DNA of 64,000 bases from a bacterium SCSIO 12696 (GCA_024397955.1 CP073744.1:2236001-2300000), one strand, 5' to 3'. Positions 43,257 through 52,182 are shown, numbered from the stretch's first letter. Notes: generated from the letters alone by a model not told the origin. Translations and numbers: made by a program.

Positions 43257-43511
43257 ATGAATTGTCGCCCTAATTGCGGTGCTTGTTGTATTGCGCCTTC
43301 TATTAATAACCCGATTCCCGGTATGCCCAATGGTAAGCCTGCTGGTGTAGTCTGTGTAAACTTGGACACGAATAACAATCGTTGTCGAATATGGGGTACG
43401 AAAGAATATCCACAGGTGTGTCGTGAATTTCTGCCGGAACCTGATATATGCGGAGAAAACCGTGATCAGGCAGTGCAGTTAATTAGTGATCTGGAGAAAA
43501 TAACAAAATAA
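43257..43511 (+). CDS. YkgJ-family cysteine-cluster protein
   Basis: An 84-residue protein with CRPNCGACC at the start and further cysteines at VVCVN, NRCRIW, EVCR-type and DICGEN positions, eight in all, matching the zinc/iron-chelating YkgJ family. Metal and role unknown. Starts 12 bp after the DCC gene. The next 134 bp before 43646 hold no gene; base composition turns AT-rich there. Confidence 0.85.
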   Translation: MNCRPNCGACCIAPSINNPIPGMPNGKPAGVVCVNLDTNNNRCRIWGTKEYPQVCREFLPEPDICGENRDQAVQLISDLEKITK

Positions 43512-43645
43512 TTGGTTGCCAGTATTAGCTCAATTTCGCTATATGGCTATCCGAATCTTTGAGCTAATGTCGATTAGCCTCTGACAAGTTTGCGCTTGTT
43601 GAATACAACAATTTTAGTGGTTTGGCTACATGGGAACGGGTTTCG

Positions 43646-44815
43646 ATGAAAAATAGATTTCTTTTGGTTCAGATACCGATATTTATTCTTTGTACTTTAT
43701 TTAATTCTTTAAAGGCGGAAGATGCTGATGAAGTTAGCCAGTTCCTTGATAGCATAGATTCGATTATCCAACAGGGTCAAGTAGATAAATTGGAGGAGTT
43801 GATCCATTTTGAGTCATTGGTAGACGAGGCCTTACTCAGAATAAAAGGTCTTCCATATTCAACGAGACAAGCACTAAAGCAAGGCTTTTTAAGTAATACC
43901 AAAGGTTCTGTAAAAGTAATGCTGGATGGTTTGTCTGGTGGTTCCCAAAAACGATTGCGTGTGCACAGTGCCAATAATATCAGCAAAGCACTTTATCGAT
44001 TTGATCTTGGTGATAAGGGTTACAGCTATATCGAGTGGGTGCTAAAGCCAAATCACAAAAATCGAAAACTGCAGATTGTTGATTATTACTCTTATACTCT
44101 TGGTAAAACCTGGTCTGGCATGATTCGAGAGTTTTTTGCCTTTTCGCAATTAAACAACAATAATTTTGAAGAGATATTTCTGGTATTTACTGGGCAGAGG
44201 AATGCTATCAATAAAATTTCCGAAACGATGGTAAATTACTTGCGGACAAAAAAATCAGAACCATTTTTTGATGCTTATGCTCAAGCTACTGAAGAGGTTC
44301 GAAGTAGCGACTCGATTATTGACTTTTATTATCGTGTAGCGTCTGAAACCGGCGATGAAAATCGATATAGAGAAGCTTTAAAAATTCTTGCGAAATACAA
44401 GAGTGAAAACCCCAAATATGCATTTATCTTGATTGATCATTATTTTTATTTAGGGCAATTCGATAAGGCTATGCAAGCTTTGGAAAGCTTCGAATTGGCA
44501 CTTGGAGTGAAAGATTCTGCTATTACCTTTCTGAAAGGGAATGTACAGTTGATGGCAGGTGACCATAAGGCTGCATTGTCTTATTACCGAGCAGCAAAAG
44601 CTATAGAGCCCGCTCTGGAAGAAATATATTGGTCAGAAGTGAGTGTTTATGTGGCTCAAGAAGACTATAAATCCTTGGTTATCCTCTTTAAGGGCATGGA
44701 GTCTGCCTTTGGGTATCTATTTGCCCGTGAAGATTTCTTGTCAGAGCCCTTTTATGGGGATTTTGTAAAGTCCCCAGAGTTTGATTCTTGGCTGAGAAGC
44801 ACAACCTGTGGATAG
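43646..44815 (+). CDS. Secreted TPR-like protein of unknown function
   Basis: A 389-residue protein with signal peptide (about 5-23, ending NSLKAED). The N-terminal half resembles no known domain. The C-terminal half has TPR-type helices (YREALKILAKYKSENPKYAF, LIDHYFYLGQFDKAMQALESF, HKAALSYYRAAKAIEPALEE). AT-richer than its neighbours and monocistronic in appearance. ATG at 43646 with a GGGAACGGG purine stretch upstream; an ATG at 43630 lies out of frame. Function unknown. Confidence 0.65.
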   Translation: MKNRFLLVQIPIFILCTLFNSLKAEDADEVSQFLDSIDSIIQQGQVDKLEELIHFESLVDEALLRIKGLPYSTRQALKQGFLSNTKGSVKVMLDGLSGGSQKRLRVHSANNISKALYRFDLGDKGYSYIEWVLKPNHKNRKLQIVDYYSYTLGKTWSGMIREFFAFSQLNNNNFEEIFLVFTGQRNAINKISETMVNYLRTKKSEPFFDAYAQATEEVRSSDSIIDFYYRVASETGDENRYREALKILAKYKSENPKYAFILIDHYFYLGQFDKAMQALESFELALGVKDSAITFLKGNVQLMAGDHKAALSYYRAAKAIEPALEEIYWSEVSVYVAQEDYKSLVILFKGMESAFGYLFAREDFLSEPFYGDFVKSPEFDSWLRSTTCG

Positions 44816-44818
44816 TTA

Positions 44819-45259
44819 TTAGTTTTTGCGGCTTAATGACGCAAACACTGTGGTAAATGCTGGCTCCAAAAATTTTTTCAGTCCTGTATCTGCAAAGTCG
44901 ATAAACAACGGGGTGTGCTTCAGTTGTTCTTTGATATCGGTATTGGCAATCAGTGACACTTGTAAACCGTCAATCAATTGAATGGCTGCTTCCAGCTTGA
45001 ACCCTACAGCGCCACCGGCAAATTTGCCCTTTTGTGGGCGTGAGCGAATCACCACCTGAGTGATGCCGTAATCGCCCATCAGTTTGGCAAAGGTGCGTTG
45101 AAAGGCTTGCAGCTGTTGTTGGTCATCGGCGTTGCGAATCTGTAGCCGTTGCTGGCGCAAGTCGGGGATAGTGAACAAGTCGCCACTTTTTACCAGCGGG
45201 CAGATCAATACTTCGTTGCTTTTGATCTCAATGCCGCAGGCTTTGGTTTCGCTGGCCAT
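44819..45259 (-). CDS. DUF3010 family protein
   Basis: A 146-residue protein with the DUF3010 pattern KACGIEIKSNEVLICPL, FAKLMGDYGITQVVIR and the well-kept GKFAGGAVGFKLEAAIQL. Cytoplasmic, function unknown; the fold is probably RNase-H/actin-like, judging by the initial beta-strand pattern. It ends 3 bp from the convergent TPR-like gene and is divergent from the gene at 45393. Confidence 0.85.
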   Translation of the reverse strand: MASETKACGIEIKSNEVLICPLVKSGDLFTIPDLRQQRLQIRNADDQQQLQAFQRTFAKLMGDYGITQVVIRSRPQKGKFAGGAVGFKLEAAIQLIDGLQVSLIANTDIKEQLKHTPLFIDFADTGLKKFLEPAFTTVFASLSRKN

Positions 45260-45392
45260 GGTGTGACTCCTGATGCTCAGTATGGGGCTGGTGTGGTTGG
45301 AGCGCGGATACTAACACGATTGCAGTGATTGCCTTAATGGCTCGACCGTGGCAGGCTTGCCCATCTGTTTTAGTAACTGGATATTGCACAAT

Positions 45393-45920
45393 ATGGCCGA
45401 TAACGACACCTCTGCCGCAGCAGCGGAACAATCTACACAGTCCTCCACCCAGCCATCTGGGCAACAGCCCAAGGCCAATTTTCCTGAGCTGTTAAACCTG
45501 TGTAACGGCCTGCTGCATAACCTGTTTTTCAAGCTGCCGAAGCCCAAATCGAAAGAGCTGTTTTCGGAGGTCAAAAAAGGCGGCACCCCAGTGCTGGGTA
45601 ACGTCACTGTGGGCGAGAAGATCACCCTAAAGTTGAAACTGACTCTGGATTACGGCGCGTTTGTGGGGCCTGGCTTTAATTTTGATGTGTTTCGCACCGC
45701 CTTGAAAGGCTTGTTGGAACGTATCAATACCACGCTGCGATTGAAAGCAGATCTTGGCTTGCGCACCAATCAGCAAGGTGGTGTGTTGATTGGTTTTGCT
45801 GGTACGGTCACCAAAAATGACCAGATGAATGCATTGATGATGGTTGTAGATATGGGCAAAGCCGGCGAAATTACCTTGCGCTTGAGCTTTGTGGACCCTA
45901 CTCAGTTTCAGCAAGACTGA
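45393..45920 (+). CDS. Hypothetical protein
   Basis: A 175-residue protein without signal peptide. A disordered A/S/Q/T-rich N-terminus (1-28) leads to a helix (FPELLNLCNGLLHNLFF) and then four or more beta-strands (VTVGEKITLKLKLTLDYG, GVLIGFAGTVTKNDQMN). No family recognised. ATG at 45393. Followed by a strong bidirectional terminator. The 133 bp to the divergent DUF3010 gene would hold both promoters; no motif stands out. Confidence 0.6.
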   Translation: MADNDTSAAAAEQSTQSSTQPSGQQPKANFPELLNLCNGLLHNLFFKLPKPKSKELFSEVKKGGTPVLGNVTVGEKITLKLKLTLDYGAFVGPGFNFDVFRTALKGLLERINTTLRLKADLGLRTNQQGGVLIGFAGTVTKNDQMNALMMVVDMGKAGEITLRLSFVDPTQFQQD

Positions 45921-45937
45921 TCAGAATCCTGAAAAAA

Positions 45938-45966
45938 GGGCGATGCCAATGGCATCGCCCTTTTTT
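45938..45966. terminator. Bidirectional intrinsic terminator
   Basis: GGGCGATGCC (45938-45947), loop AAT, GGCATCGCCC (45951-45960), then TTTTTT; preceded by AAAAAA. Serves the gene at 45393 on the plus strand and yceI on the minus strand. Confidence 0.92.
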
Positions 45967-45980
45967 AATGAACTCAGCAT

Positions 45981-46565
45981 TTATTTGCTGATGCCCTCCA
46001 CATCCAATGTCATGTAGACATGCTCGGCACCTGGCCCCATGGACCGCATGCCAAAGTCTTCCAGCTTCAGCGCCACAGTGCCGCGAAAGCCTGCGTGGTG
46101 AGCAGAGCCCCAAGGGGATTTGCCAGAGCCTATGTGCTCCACATCAATGGCGATCTCTTTGCTAACGCCGCGCAGAGTCAGGTTGCCCTTTAGTTCGGCT
46201 TTGCCGTCGCCTTTGTCGGTGAAGGAGGTACTTTTGAAGGTGGCCTTTGGGTATTCATCCACATTCAGGTACTTTTTGCCGCGCAGGTGCTTGTCGCGCT
46301 CGGCGTGCATGCTGTCGATGCTGGCCACATCAATTTCCACATTTACGGTGGATGCGCTGGGGTTGTCTGGATCGTAGCTGAAGTTGCCGTCAAATTTGTT
46401 GAAGCGCCCGCTGAGCCAGCTAAAGCCTAGGTGCTTGATCTGGAACTGGATAAAGGCGTGGGCACCTTTAATATCGAACTGGTAATCACGGGCAGTGGCC
46501 ACGTTGGTGGTCAGCAGTGTAGCGGCCAGTGCGAGGCCAGCGGTGAGTGTGCGCACGATGGTCAT
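45981..46565 (-). CDS. YceI-family periplasmic protein
   Basis: A 194-residue lipocalin-like protein, which binds isoprenoid or amide lipids in the family. Signal peptide 1-25 (ending VATAR). Blocks seen are GAHAFIQFQIKHLGFSWLSGRFNKFDG, ASTVNVEIDVASIDS and KGNLTLRGVSKE. The start overlaps the end of the cytochrome b561 gene (ATGA), so the two form an operon, a pairing common for YceI. A role in quinone-like lipid handling is inferred. Confidence 0.92.
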   Translation of the reverse strand: MTIVRTLTAGLALAATLLTTNVATARDYQFDIKGAHAFIQFQIKHLGFSWLSGRFNKFDGNFSYDPDNPSASTVNVEIDVASIDSMHAERDKHLRGKKYLNVDEYPKATFKSTSFTDKGDGKAELKGNLTLRGVSKEIAIDVEHIGSGKSPWGSAHHAGFRGTVALKLEDFGMRSMGPGAEHVYMTLDVEGISK

Positions 46566-47113
46566 TTGGAATCTCCTTTAAAGAAAGTCATGCGTTTGAG
46601 AGTGTTGTCTTTGTCAATAAAATGGTGCTTGAGTGCTGCCAAGGCATGCAGTGCCGCCAAGACAATTAATACCCAGGCAAGGATTTCATGGATATCGCCG
46701 GCGATATCTTCCTGGTTGTCGATATCCGTGAGGGTAGCGGGTACGGCAAACCAGTTAAATACATCGATGGCGCGGCCGTCGGCAGTGGAAATCAAGTAGC
46801 CGCTGACCATAATCAGTGCCATCAAGGCATACAGGGTGAGGTGGGCCCAGTGGGCGACGCGTTGCTCATTGGTTGAGCCAATAGGCTGAGGCTGGCGGCT
46901 GCCCATGCGCCAACCCCAACGTATCAGCAGCAGCACGAACAGCAGAACGCCAACACTTTTGTGGATGTGGGGCAGGGTACGATACAGCGGATCGTAGTAA
47001 TCCAGCCCGACCATGTAAATGCCCAGCCCAAACAGGCCAAAAATCGCCAGTGCCATCACCCAGTGCAGTAGTTTCGCCACCAGCCCATAGCTTTGTAGGG
47101 TATTCGGGGTCAT
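46562..47113 (-). CDS. Cytochrome b561-family membrane protein
   Basis: A 183-residue four-helix diheme cytochrome b. Candidate heme histidines are in KLLHWVMALAIF, HIHKSVGVLLF, HWAHLTLYALM and GDIHEILAWVLIVLAALHAL. It would transfer electrons between the quinone pool and a periplasmic acceptor. First gene of the pair with YceI; no Ni/Fe-hydrogenase or other partner nearby. Confidence 0.9.
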   Translation of the reverse strand: MTPNTLQSYGLVAKLLHWVMALAIFGLFGLGIYMVGLDYYDPLYRTLPHIHKSVGVLLFVLLLIRWGWRMGSRQPQPIGSTNEQRVAHWAHLTLYALMALIMVSGYLISTADGRAIDVFNWFAVPATLTDIDNQEDIAGDIHEILAWVLIVLAALHALAALKHHFIDKDNTLKRMTFFKGDSK

Positions 47114-47128
47114 GCTCCAGTCCTTTTA

Positions 47129-47731
47129 TCAGGCCGCTGCTTTGCGGCTCAGTAATGCTTCAGCCTGAGACAGCGATTGTTCTCGAACGTCACTCATGGC
47201 AAGCCCTTCAGCGTAAATAAAGTCGATATCCGTGATCCCCACAAAGCTGAAAATGCGGCGTACGAACTCAGTTTGCGTGTCTGCATCGGTGCCGGCGTAT
47301 TGGCCGCCGCGGGTAGCAATAATATAAAGCTTCTTGCCCTTTAACAGCCCCTCTGGGCCGTTATCGCCGTATTGGAATGTTACGCCGGCGCGGGCTACGT
47401 GGTCGAACCAGGCTTTTAACGTGGAGGGCACGCCAAAGTTGTACATGGGCAGCCCTAGTACAATGGTGTCGCTGGCGCGTAATTCATGGATCAATTGGTC
47501 CGACAGTTCGGCGGCCTGTTGTTGTTCAGGGCTGCGCTCCTCTTGCTTGGCTGAGAAACCGCTAAAACGCTCTGCATTCAAGTGGGGGATATCGCTTGCA
47601 TTGAGATCACGATGAGTGATCTGCAAGCTTGGGTGATGTTTTTGCAATTGCTCAATAAATTGCTGGCTCAGTTTGTTTGAGGTGCCCTCAGGGCCAAACA
47701 AGCTGCTTTGCAGTGATAGCAGGTGGTTCAT
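47129..47731 (-). CDS. azoR: FMN-dependent NADH-azoreductase
   Basis: A 200-residue flavodoxin-fold enzyme that reduces quinones and azo compounds with NADH. Typical blocks are LLSLQSSLFGPEGTSNKLS, LGLPMYNFGVPSTLKAWFDHVAR, GVTFQYG-GPEGLLKGKKLY and ATRGGQY. ATG at 47731 chosen because MNHLLSLQSS is the usual start; a longer in-frame extension has no ribosome site. Divergent from a LysR regulator, a very common arrangement for azoR. Confidence 0.93.
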   Translation of the reverse strand: MNHLLSLQSSLFGPEGTSNKLSQQFIEQLQKHHPSLQITHRDLNASDIPHLNAERFSGFSAKQEERSPEQQQAAELSDQLIHELRASDTIVLGLPMYNFGVPSTLKAWFDHVARAGVTFQYGDNGPEGLLKGKKLYIIATRGGQYAGTDADTQTEFVRRIFSFVGITDIDFIYAEGLAMSDVREQSLSQAEALLSRKAAA

Positions 47732-47839
47732 GATATTTGCTCCAAGGTTGGTTTGTAATCTCAATGATGGCAAGATTACATCCAATTAACTGTTGTTTAA
47801 CTGGTAGATTTTGATCAATTAAATCGAATTTATAGATAT

Positions 47840-48748
47840 ATGCCCGCTGAATGTACCCCAAAAGTCACACTGGAGCAGTGGCGTATGTTGTTGGCGGTGG
47901 TGGAGTACGGTAGCTTTGCCGCCGCTGCCAATCGCCTCCTCAAAAGCCAGTCGACGGTCAGTTACGCGATGGCGCGCTTGCAGGAGCAGCTGCAGGTAGC
48001 GGTGTTTGAGTTGCAGGGCCGCCGGGCAGTACTGACTGAAGCTGGCGAGCTGGTGGTGCGTCGCGCCCGCACCCTGGTGTCCGATGCCCAAGCGCTGGAG
48101 CAGGCAGCTCAGGTGTTGGCGTCCGGTTGGGAGTCAGAGATCCGCATCGTAGTGGATATGATATTTCCCCAGCAATTACTGGTGGCCATCCTGCAGCGCT
48201 TTTCCCCAGGTACCCAACATACCCGAGTGGAACTGATCGAGAGTTCACTGTCTGGCACCCAGGATGCCATTGTCCACGGCGGTGCAGACATGGCATTGGG
48301 CGGCATGTTGCCCACCGGGTTTTTGTCCGAGCCAGTGTGTCAGATGCAGTTTGTTGCAGTGGCACATCCACAGCACCCGTTGGTGCTGCTGAAGCGGCCG
48401 CTGCAAGAGGCGGACATGAAGCAGCAGCGTCAACTGGTTGTGCGGGATTCCGGCCCCCATCGGCGCCTCAATGCCGGTTGGCTGGGCGCTGAGCAACGCT
48501 GGACAGTAAGTCATTTTCACCAATCCATCCGCTTGCTTTTGGGCGGTTTGGGGTACGCCTTTGTGCCCATGCACATGGCCCAGCCTTATCTGGATACCGG
48601 GGAGCTGGTGGAACTGCCCATTGCCAGCGGTTCCACACGAGATGTGCCACTTCGCATGGTATTTGCTGATCGCACCAACGCTGGCCCGGCGTTACAGCGC
48701 TTTGCGGAGATCGTTCGGGAAGAGGGGCGGCTGTATTCAGGGACTTGA
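47840..48748 (+). CDS. LysR-family transcriptional regulator
   Basis: A 302-residue LTTR. Winged HTH at about 10-70 (LEQWRMLLAVVEYGSFAAAANRLLKSQSTVSYAMARLQEQL in two parts), then a substrate-binding domain (IRIVVDMIFPQQLLVAILQRF; the RxLLGGLGYAF-type stretch near 235). Divergent from azoR across 108 AT-rich bp. It probably activates azoR under quinone or electrophile stress; the inducer is unknown. Confidence 0.92.
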   Translation: MPAECTPKVTLEQWRMLLAVVEYGSFAAAANRLLKSQSTVSYAMARLQEQLQVAVFELQGRRAVLTEAGELVVRRARTLVSDAQALEQAAQVLASGWESEIRIVVDMIFPQQLLVAILQRFSPGTQHTRVELIESSLSGTQDAIVHGGADMALGGMLPTGFLSEPVCQMQFVAVAHPQHPLVLLKRPLQEADMKQQRQLVVRDSGPHRRLNAGWLGAEQRWTVSHFHQSIRLLLGGLGYAFVPMHMAQPYLDTGELVELPIASGSTRDVPLRMVFADRTNAGPALQRFAEIVREEGRLYSGT

Positions 48749-48823
48749 GGTAATTGAGTTTTCTCGCCTATGTCGCTACTTTGAGCAGCTATTACATAAT
48801 CATAAAAATACGGAGAACCTGGA

Positions 48824-49582
48824 ATGGATACGTCTTCCCCTTACACATCACCAGAGGCCGAATTACAGAATAATTTGGTCTTTTGCCGGGATTGTGGGCA
48901 AAAAATATCGCGAACCGCACCGACCTGCCCTCATTGTGGCGGTGTTCAATCAACCAATGGCAAGAGCAAGGTTGCTGCCGGGTTGCTGGCATTTTTTCTT
49001 GGGGGCTTGGGCATTCACCGCTTTTATCTGGGGCAATGGTGGGGATTGTTCTATTTGTTGTTTTGCTGGACTGGTATTCCGGGGCTAATCAGTTTTATCG
49101 AAGCCATCGTTTTTTGGTGCAGCAGCGACCAAAGCTGGAATGAAAAGTATGGCCATAAAAAAGGCATGTCAGCTCTGGTAGGTGTGTTGATCGGTTTTTT
49201 TGCCATTATTCCGGTTATCGGCATTTTGGCCGCTATTGCATTGCCCGCTTATCAGGACTACACCTTTCGGGCGCAGGTGGCAGAAGCCATGGCCGCGGTT
49301 CAACCTATTCGGCAGACAGTGGAATCGAATATTCTGGAAGGCACCTATTTTGATCGCGATGTGAATCTCCAACAGGTGAGCAATGACCGCTATTGGGTTG
49401 AGTTAAAAGACGATGCGGATATTGTTATTCACTTTACCCAAGCTAGGTTGCAGGGAACGCTGACCTACAATGCCACCAGTAATGGCGAAGATATCGAGTT
49501 TGGTCGCAGGGTGCATAGCGTTGACTGGGATTGCAAGGGCGGTACGTTAGAGCCGCGCTACCGACCGGTTATGTGCAGGTGA
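48824..49582 (+). CDS. Zinc-ribbon / TM2 / type IV pilin-like fusion protein
   Basis: A 252-residue protein of three parts. A C4 zinc ribbon with C21, C24, C35 and C38 (CRDCGQ, CPHCGG). A TM2 domain at about 47-112 (AGLLAFFLGGLGIHRFYLGQ, FIEAIVFW). Then from about 128 a pilin helix with the near-canonical IGILAAIALPAYQDYTFRAQ, and a globular tail with a C-terminal disulfide pair (WDCKGG to PVMCR), as in major type IVa pilins. The GFTLIE processing site is replaced (GFFAII, no Glu at +5), so it may stay in the membrane unprocessed. No pilus genes nearby. Function unknown. Confidence 0.8.
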   Translation: MDTSSPYTSPEAELQNNLVFCRDCGQKISRTAPTCPHCGGVQSTNGKSKVAAGLLAFFLGGLGIHRFYLGQWWGLFYLLFCWTGIPGLISFIEAIVFWCSSDQSWNEKYGHKKGMSALVGVLIGFFAIIPVIGILAAIALPAYQDYTFRAQVAEAMAAVQPIRQTVESNILEGTYFDRDVNLQQVSNDRYWVELKDDADIVIHFTQARLQGTLTYNATSNGEDIEFGRRVHSVDWDCKGGTLEPRYRPVMCR

Positions 49583-49634
49583 GCCATAAAGGTCGCACTC
49601 TTGAAATGGGGTGATTGTACTTAAAGGGAGTTTG

Positions 49635-50315
49635 ATGAAGACGTTTGTTTTATTGATGTTGTCCGCTATAGCGATCCATACATTTTCGGATCAGGTAGAG
49701 CCTGTTGAGAACAAGTACCTTAGTGAAGCACACAAAAGGCAGTACGGCACGTTTGTTTTAACGCGATACTGGCAAAACGACGATGACAACGGCAACTACG
49801 GTTATCGTATCTGCTCTGAAAAAACAGATGATTGCCTGGATTTTCCAAAGTTTGAGTTTTCGTTAACCACATCTGTGGTCACTACAAACGATGAGGTGTT
49901 TTTGGTGGCCACACCTTTCTATGAGGTGGGTTTGGGAGATGCCGAAAATTGGAATTTGTCGATCTATCGCTGGCGGGATAAACAGCGTTTTGTCACGCTG
50001 CAATCCAGTACAGCGCCCAACTTGGGTGATTACAATGGCGATGGTCGCATCGATTTCTGGCTTGAAAGTGGCGCTGAAGAAGCCTGTGATTGGCACTTTG
50101 GCTATCCGAGGTTTTACACGCTCTCGCAAAACGGATTTGAACAGGTGCCACTGCGACAATTCCCGGAGGCATTGCGTCAATATGTCAAACGTATCAGAGG
50201 CGAGATTGAGCCGCTGAAAACACTCAGCGAGTCAGAATATCGCTTTGCGGCTGAGGTAATAAAGTGTGTGGAAGCTATGGCTGATAAGTGTGAAAGGATT
50301 GCTGAGAGGCAATAG
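49635..50315 (+). CDS. Secreted hypothetical protein with FG-GAP/dockerin-like calcium motif
   Basis: A 226-residue protein with signal peptide (1-18) and no family recognised over most of its length. The segment LGDYNGDGRIDFWLESG near 140 has the DxNxDGxxD calcium-loop pattern typical of FG-GAP or EF-hand-like repeats. Four or five cysteines suggest disulfides. The start is ATG 49635 with AAAGGGAG upstream. Same strand as the pilin fusion, 52 bp after it, possibly one operon, and ends in a bidirectional terminator. Confidence 0.6.
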   Translation: MKTFVLLMLSAIAIHTFSDQVEPVENKYLSEAHKRQYGTFVLTRYWQNDDDNGNYGYRICSEKTDDCLDFPKFEFSLTTSVVTTNDEVFLVATPFYEVGLGDAENWNLSIYRWRDKQRFVTLQSSTAPNLGDYNGDGRIDFWLESGAEEACDWHFGYPRFYTLSQNGFEQVPLRQFPEALRQYVKRIRGEIEPLKTLSESEYRFAAEVIKCVEAMADKCERIAERQ

Positions 50316-50338
50316 TTGATACTTTAAGCCCATAAAAA

Positions 50339-50362
50339 AGCCGGGGAAACCCCGGCTTTTTT
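50339..50362. terminator. Bidirectional intrinsic terminator before ilvE end
   Basis: AGCCGGGG (50339-50346), loop AAA, CCCCGGCT (50350-50357), T to 50362, preceded by a run of A. Serves the gene at 49635 and ilvE. Confidence 0.92.
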
Positions 50363-50364
50363 GT

Positions 50365-51432
50365 TTAGACAACTTCAATAACTTCCGTCCAACCAAATCG
50401 ATCTTCGATATGACCGTACTGAATACCGGTTAACTCATCGTAAATCCGTTTTGCCACTGGGCCAGCCTGATTGTTGTTAATCAGGTACTCCTGGTCACCC
50501 ATGCCGAATTTACCCACTGGCGCAATCACCGCCGCAGTACCACAGCCAAATACTTCGGTAATGGCGCCGGATTTGATGTCTGCCAACACGTCATTGACGT
50601 CAATCTGCTCTTCGGAGATCTCGTAGCCTAAGGAGTTGGCCATCTCCAGCACCGAGTACCGTGTGATGCCCGGCAAAATGCTACCGGTGAGCTTGGGGGT
50701 GATAATTTTGTCGCCATACACAAACATAATGTTCATGGCGCCCACTTCTTCCACATAGCGACCTTCAATGGCGTCGAGCCACAGCACTTGGGAATACCCC
50801 TTGTCGCTGGCTTCCTGACCCACAAACAGGCTGGCGGCGTAGTTGCCACCGGTTTTGGCGTCGCCGACACCGCCTTTTACCGCGCGGCGGTAAGTGTCTG
50901 AGATATAAACCCCCACTGGGTTAAAACCACCTTTGAAGTACGGGCCAACTGGGCCACCAATCACAAAGTGCAGGTAGCGGTTACTGGGCATAACCCCCAG
51001 TGCATTCTGGGTGGCGATCAAGCTGGGGCGAATGTAGTAGGAAGAGCCGGCTTCGGAAGGCACCCACTGGTGGTCCAATTTGACCAGTTCGCGGATGGAT
51101 TCCAAGAATACGGCCTCATCCACAGGTGCCATAGCCATGCGTACCGCAGAACGGGTGAAGCGCTTGGCGTTGTCCCAGGGGCGAAACAGATTAATATTGC
51201 CGTCTGGGCGGCGGTAGGCCTTCAAACCTTCAAAAATTTCCTGTGCGTAGTGAAGCACGGCACAGGACGGGTCCAGGGTAAACGGGGTGTAGGGGCCAAT
51301 AGCCGCGTCGTGCCAGGCACCGTCGCGGTATTCTTGGGTAAACATATGATCTGAGAAAACGCCGCCGAAGCCCAACTCGGTGGGAATGGGTTTGCGTTGT
51401 TCATCGTTTAAGGGGCGTATTGCAATCGCCAT
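50365..51432 (-). CDS. ilvE: Branched-chain amino acid aminotransferase
   Basis: A 355-residue class IV PLP enzyme of the longer (BCAT type II) form, catalysing the last step of valine, leucine and isoleucine synthesis. Blocks seen are LHYAQEIFEGLKAYRR, the PLP-lysine region DAKTGGNYAASL, LDAIEGRYVEEVGAMNIMF, GSILPGITRYSVLEMA and EVFGCGTAAVIAPVG. Start ATG 51432 with GGAGC upstream. The 235 bp to the next gene hold the promoter region and a small GGCCG/CGGCC hairpin near 51450, no other gene. Confidence 0.95.
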   Translation of the reverse strand: MAIAIRPLNDEQRKPIPTELGFGGVFSDHMFTQEYRDGAWHDAAIGPYTPFTLDPSCAVLHYAQEIFEGLKAYRRPDGNINLFRPWDNAKRFTRSAVRMAMAPVDEAVFLESIRELVKLDHQWVPSEAGSSYYIRPSLIATQNALGVMPSNRYLHFVIGGPVGPYFKGGFNPVGVYISDTYRRAVKGGVGDAKTGGNYAASLFVGQEASDKGYSQVLWLDAIEGRYVEEVGAMNIMFVYGDKIITPKLTGSILPGITRYSVLEMANSLGYEISEEQIDVNDVLADIKSGAITEVFGCGTAAVIAPVGKFGMGDQEYLINNNQAGPVAKRIYDELTGIQYGHIEDRFGWTEVIEVV

Positions 51433-51667
51433 GTGTTGCTCCGTTACCAGGGCCGTTCAGCGGCCTTTTACCAAGCGGGGGATTATAGATGAGCTCAGCG
51501 GAATTTTTACTAGCATTTTTCCTAAAAAAACCGGGCAATTCCCTCCGTTTGTCTAAAATAACACTCTTGGAGTAAGTAAAACCCACTTTACCCTCGTAGT
51601 CAGCCATGTAGAATCATCGCTTCATAACCATTTTAACGCTGGATGTTTGGATAACGAGGGTTGCACT

Positions 51668-52033
51668 ATGATTAGCTGTTCGCTGTTTGAAGATATCGAT
51701 GTCTGTCTGCTGGAGCTGGGGGAGCATATTTCCGAGAAGAATATGCTGGAGGCTCGTGACCAGATTAATGAGTACCTCGGCAGCCATCCGAATCTGAGTG
51801 GCCTGGTTATACATGCGGAGTTTTTCCCCTGGTGGTCGGAGTTTGCCGAGCTGGTCGGGCTGTTGAGCTTTAACGGTAACCGTCACCAAACTCTGGTACG
51901 TGTTGCTCTGTGCAGTGATGTGGGTGTGGAAGGCATCCTGCCCCAGATCAGTGAGCACTTTTTTGCCGCTGAGGTAAAAGCTTATAAAGAAGACCAGGTT
52001 TCAGAGGCCCTGCACTGGGCACAAGGGGAGTAA
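51668..52033 (+). CDS. SpoIIAA-like (STAS-related) protein
   Basis: A 121-residue protein with the SpoIIAA-like pattern: a hydrophobic opening strand (ISCSLFEDIDVCLLEL), a helix, GLVIHAEFFPWWSEFAELVG, RVALCSDVG and FFAAEVKAY followed by SEALHWAQ. Members are small cytoplasmic lipid-binding or regulatory proteins; most are uncharacterised. ATG at 51668 follows GAGGG. Followed by an intrinsic terminator. Confidence 0.75.
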   Translation: MISCSLFEDIDVCLLELGEHISEKNMLEARDQINEYLGSHPNLSGLVIHAEFFPWWSEFAELVGLLSFNGNRHQTLVRVALCSDVGVEGILPQISEHFFAAEVKAYKEDQVSEALHWAQGE

Positions 52034-52090
52034 CTTCCTCATCTGGATGCAGAACCCCACTTTAAGGCTGTGGGGCTCGACGAGCGGTCG

Positions 52091-52132
52091 CAGGCAGGTG
52101 CTTTCAAATTGATGCACCTGCCTGATGTTTTT
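52091..52132 (+). terminator. Intrinsic terminator after the SpoIIAA-like gene
   Basis: CAGGCAGGTGC (52091-52101) with GCACCTGCCTG (52114-52124), an 11-bp perfect stem, 12-nt loop, then ATG and a run of six T. Confidence 0.8.
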
Positions 52133-52182
52133 TAGAAGAAAGGTTTTGGAACCAAAGGTTTTAGAAATAAAGGTATTGATCT

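Noticed and set aside
47732..47839. LysR T-N11-A boxes between azoR and the regulator
   Set aside because: The region is AT-rich, so several T-N11-A matches occur by chance and none has a convincing dyad.
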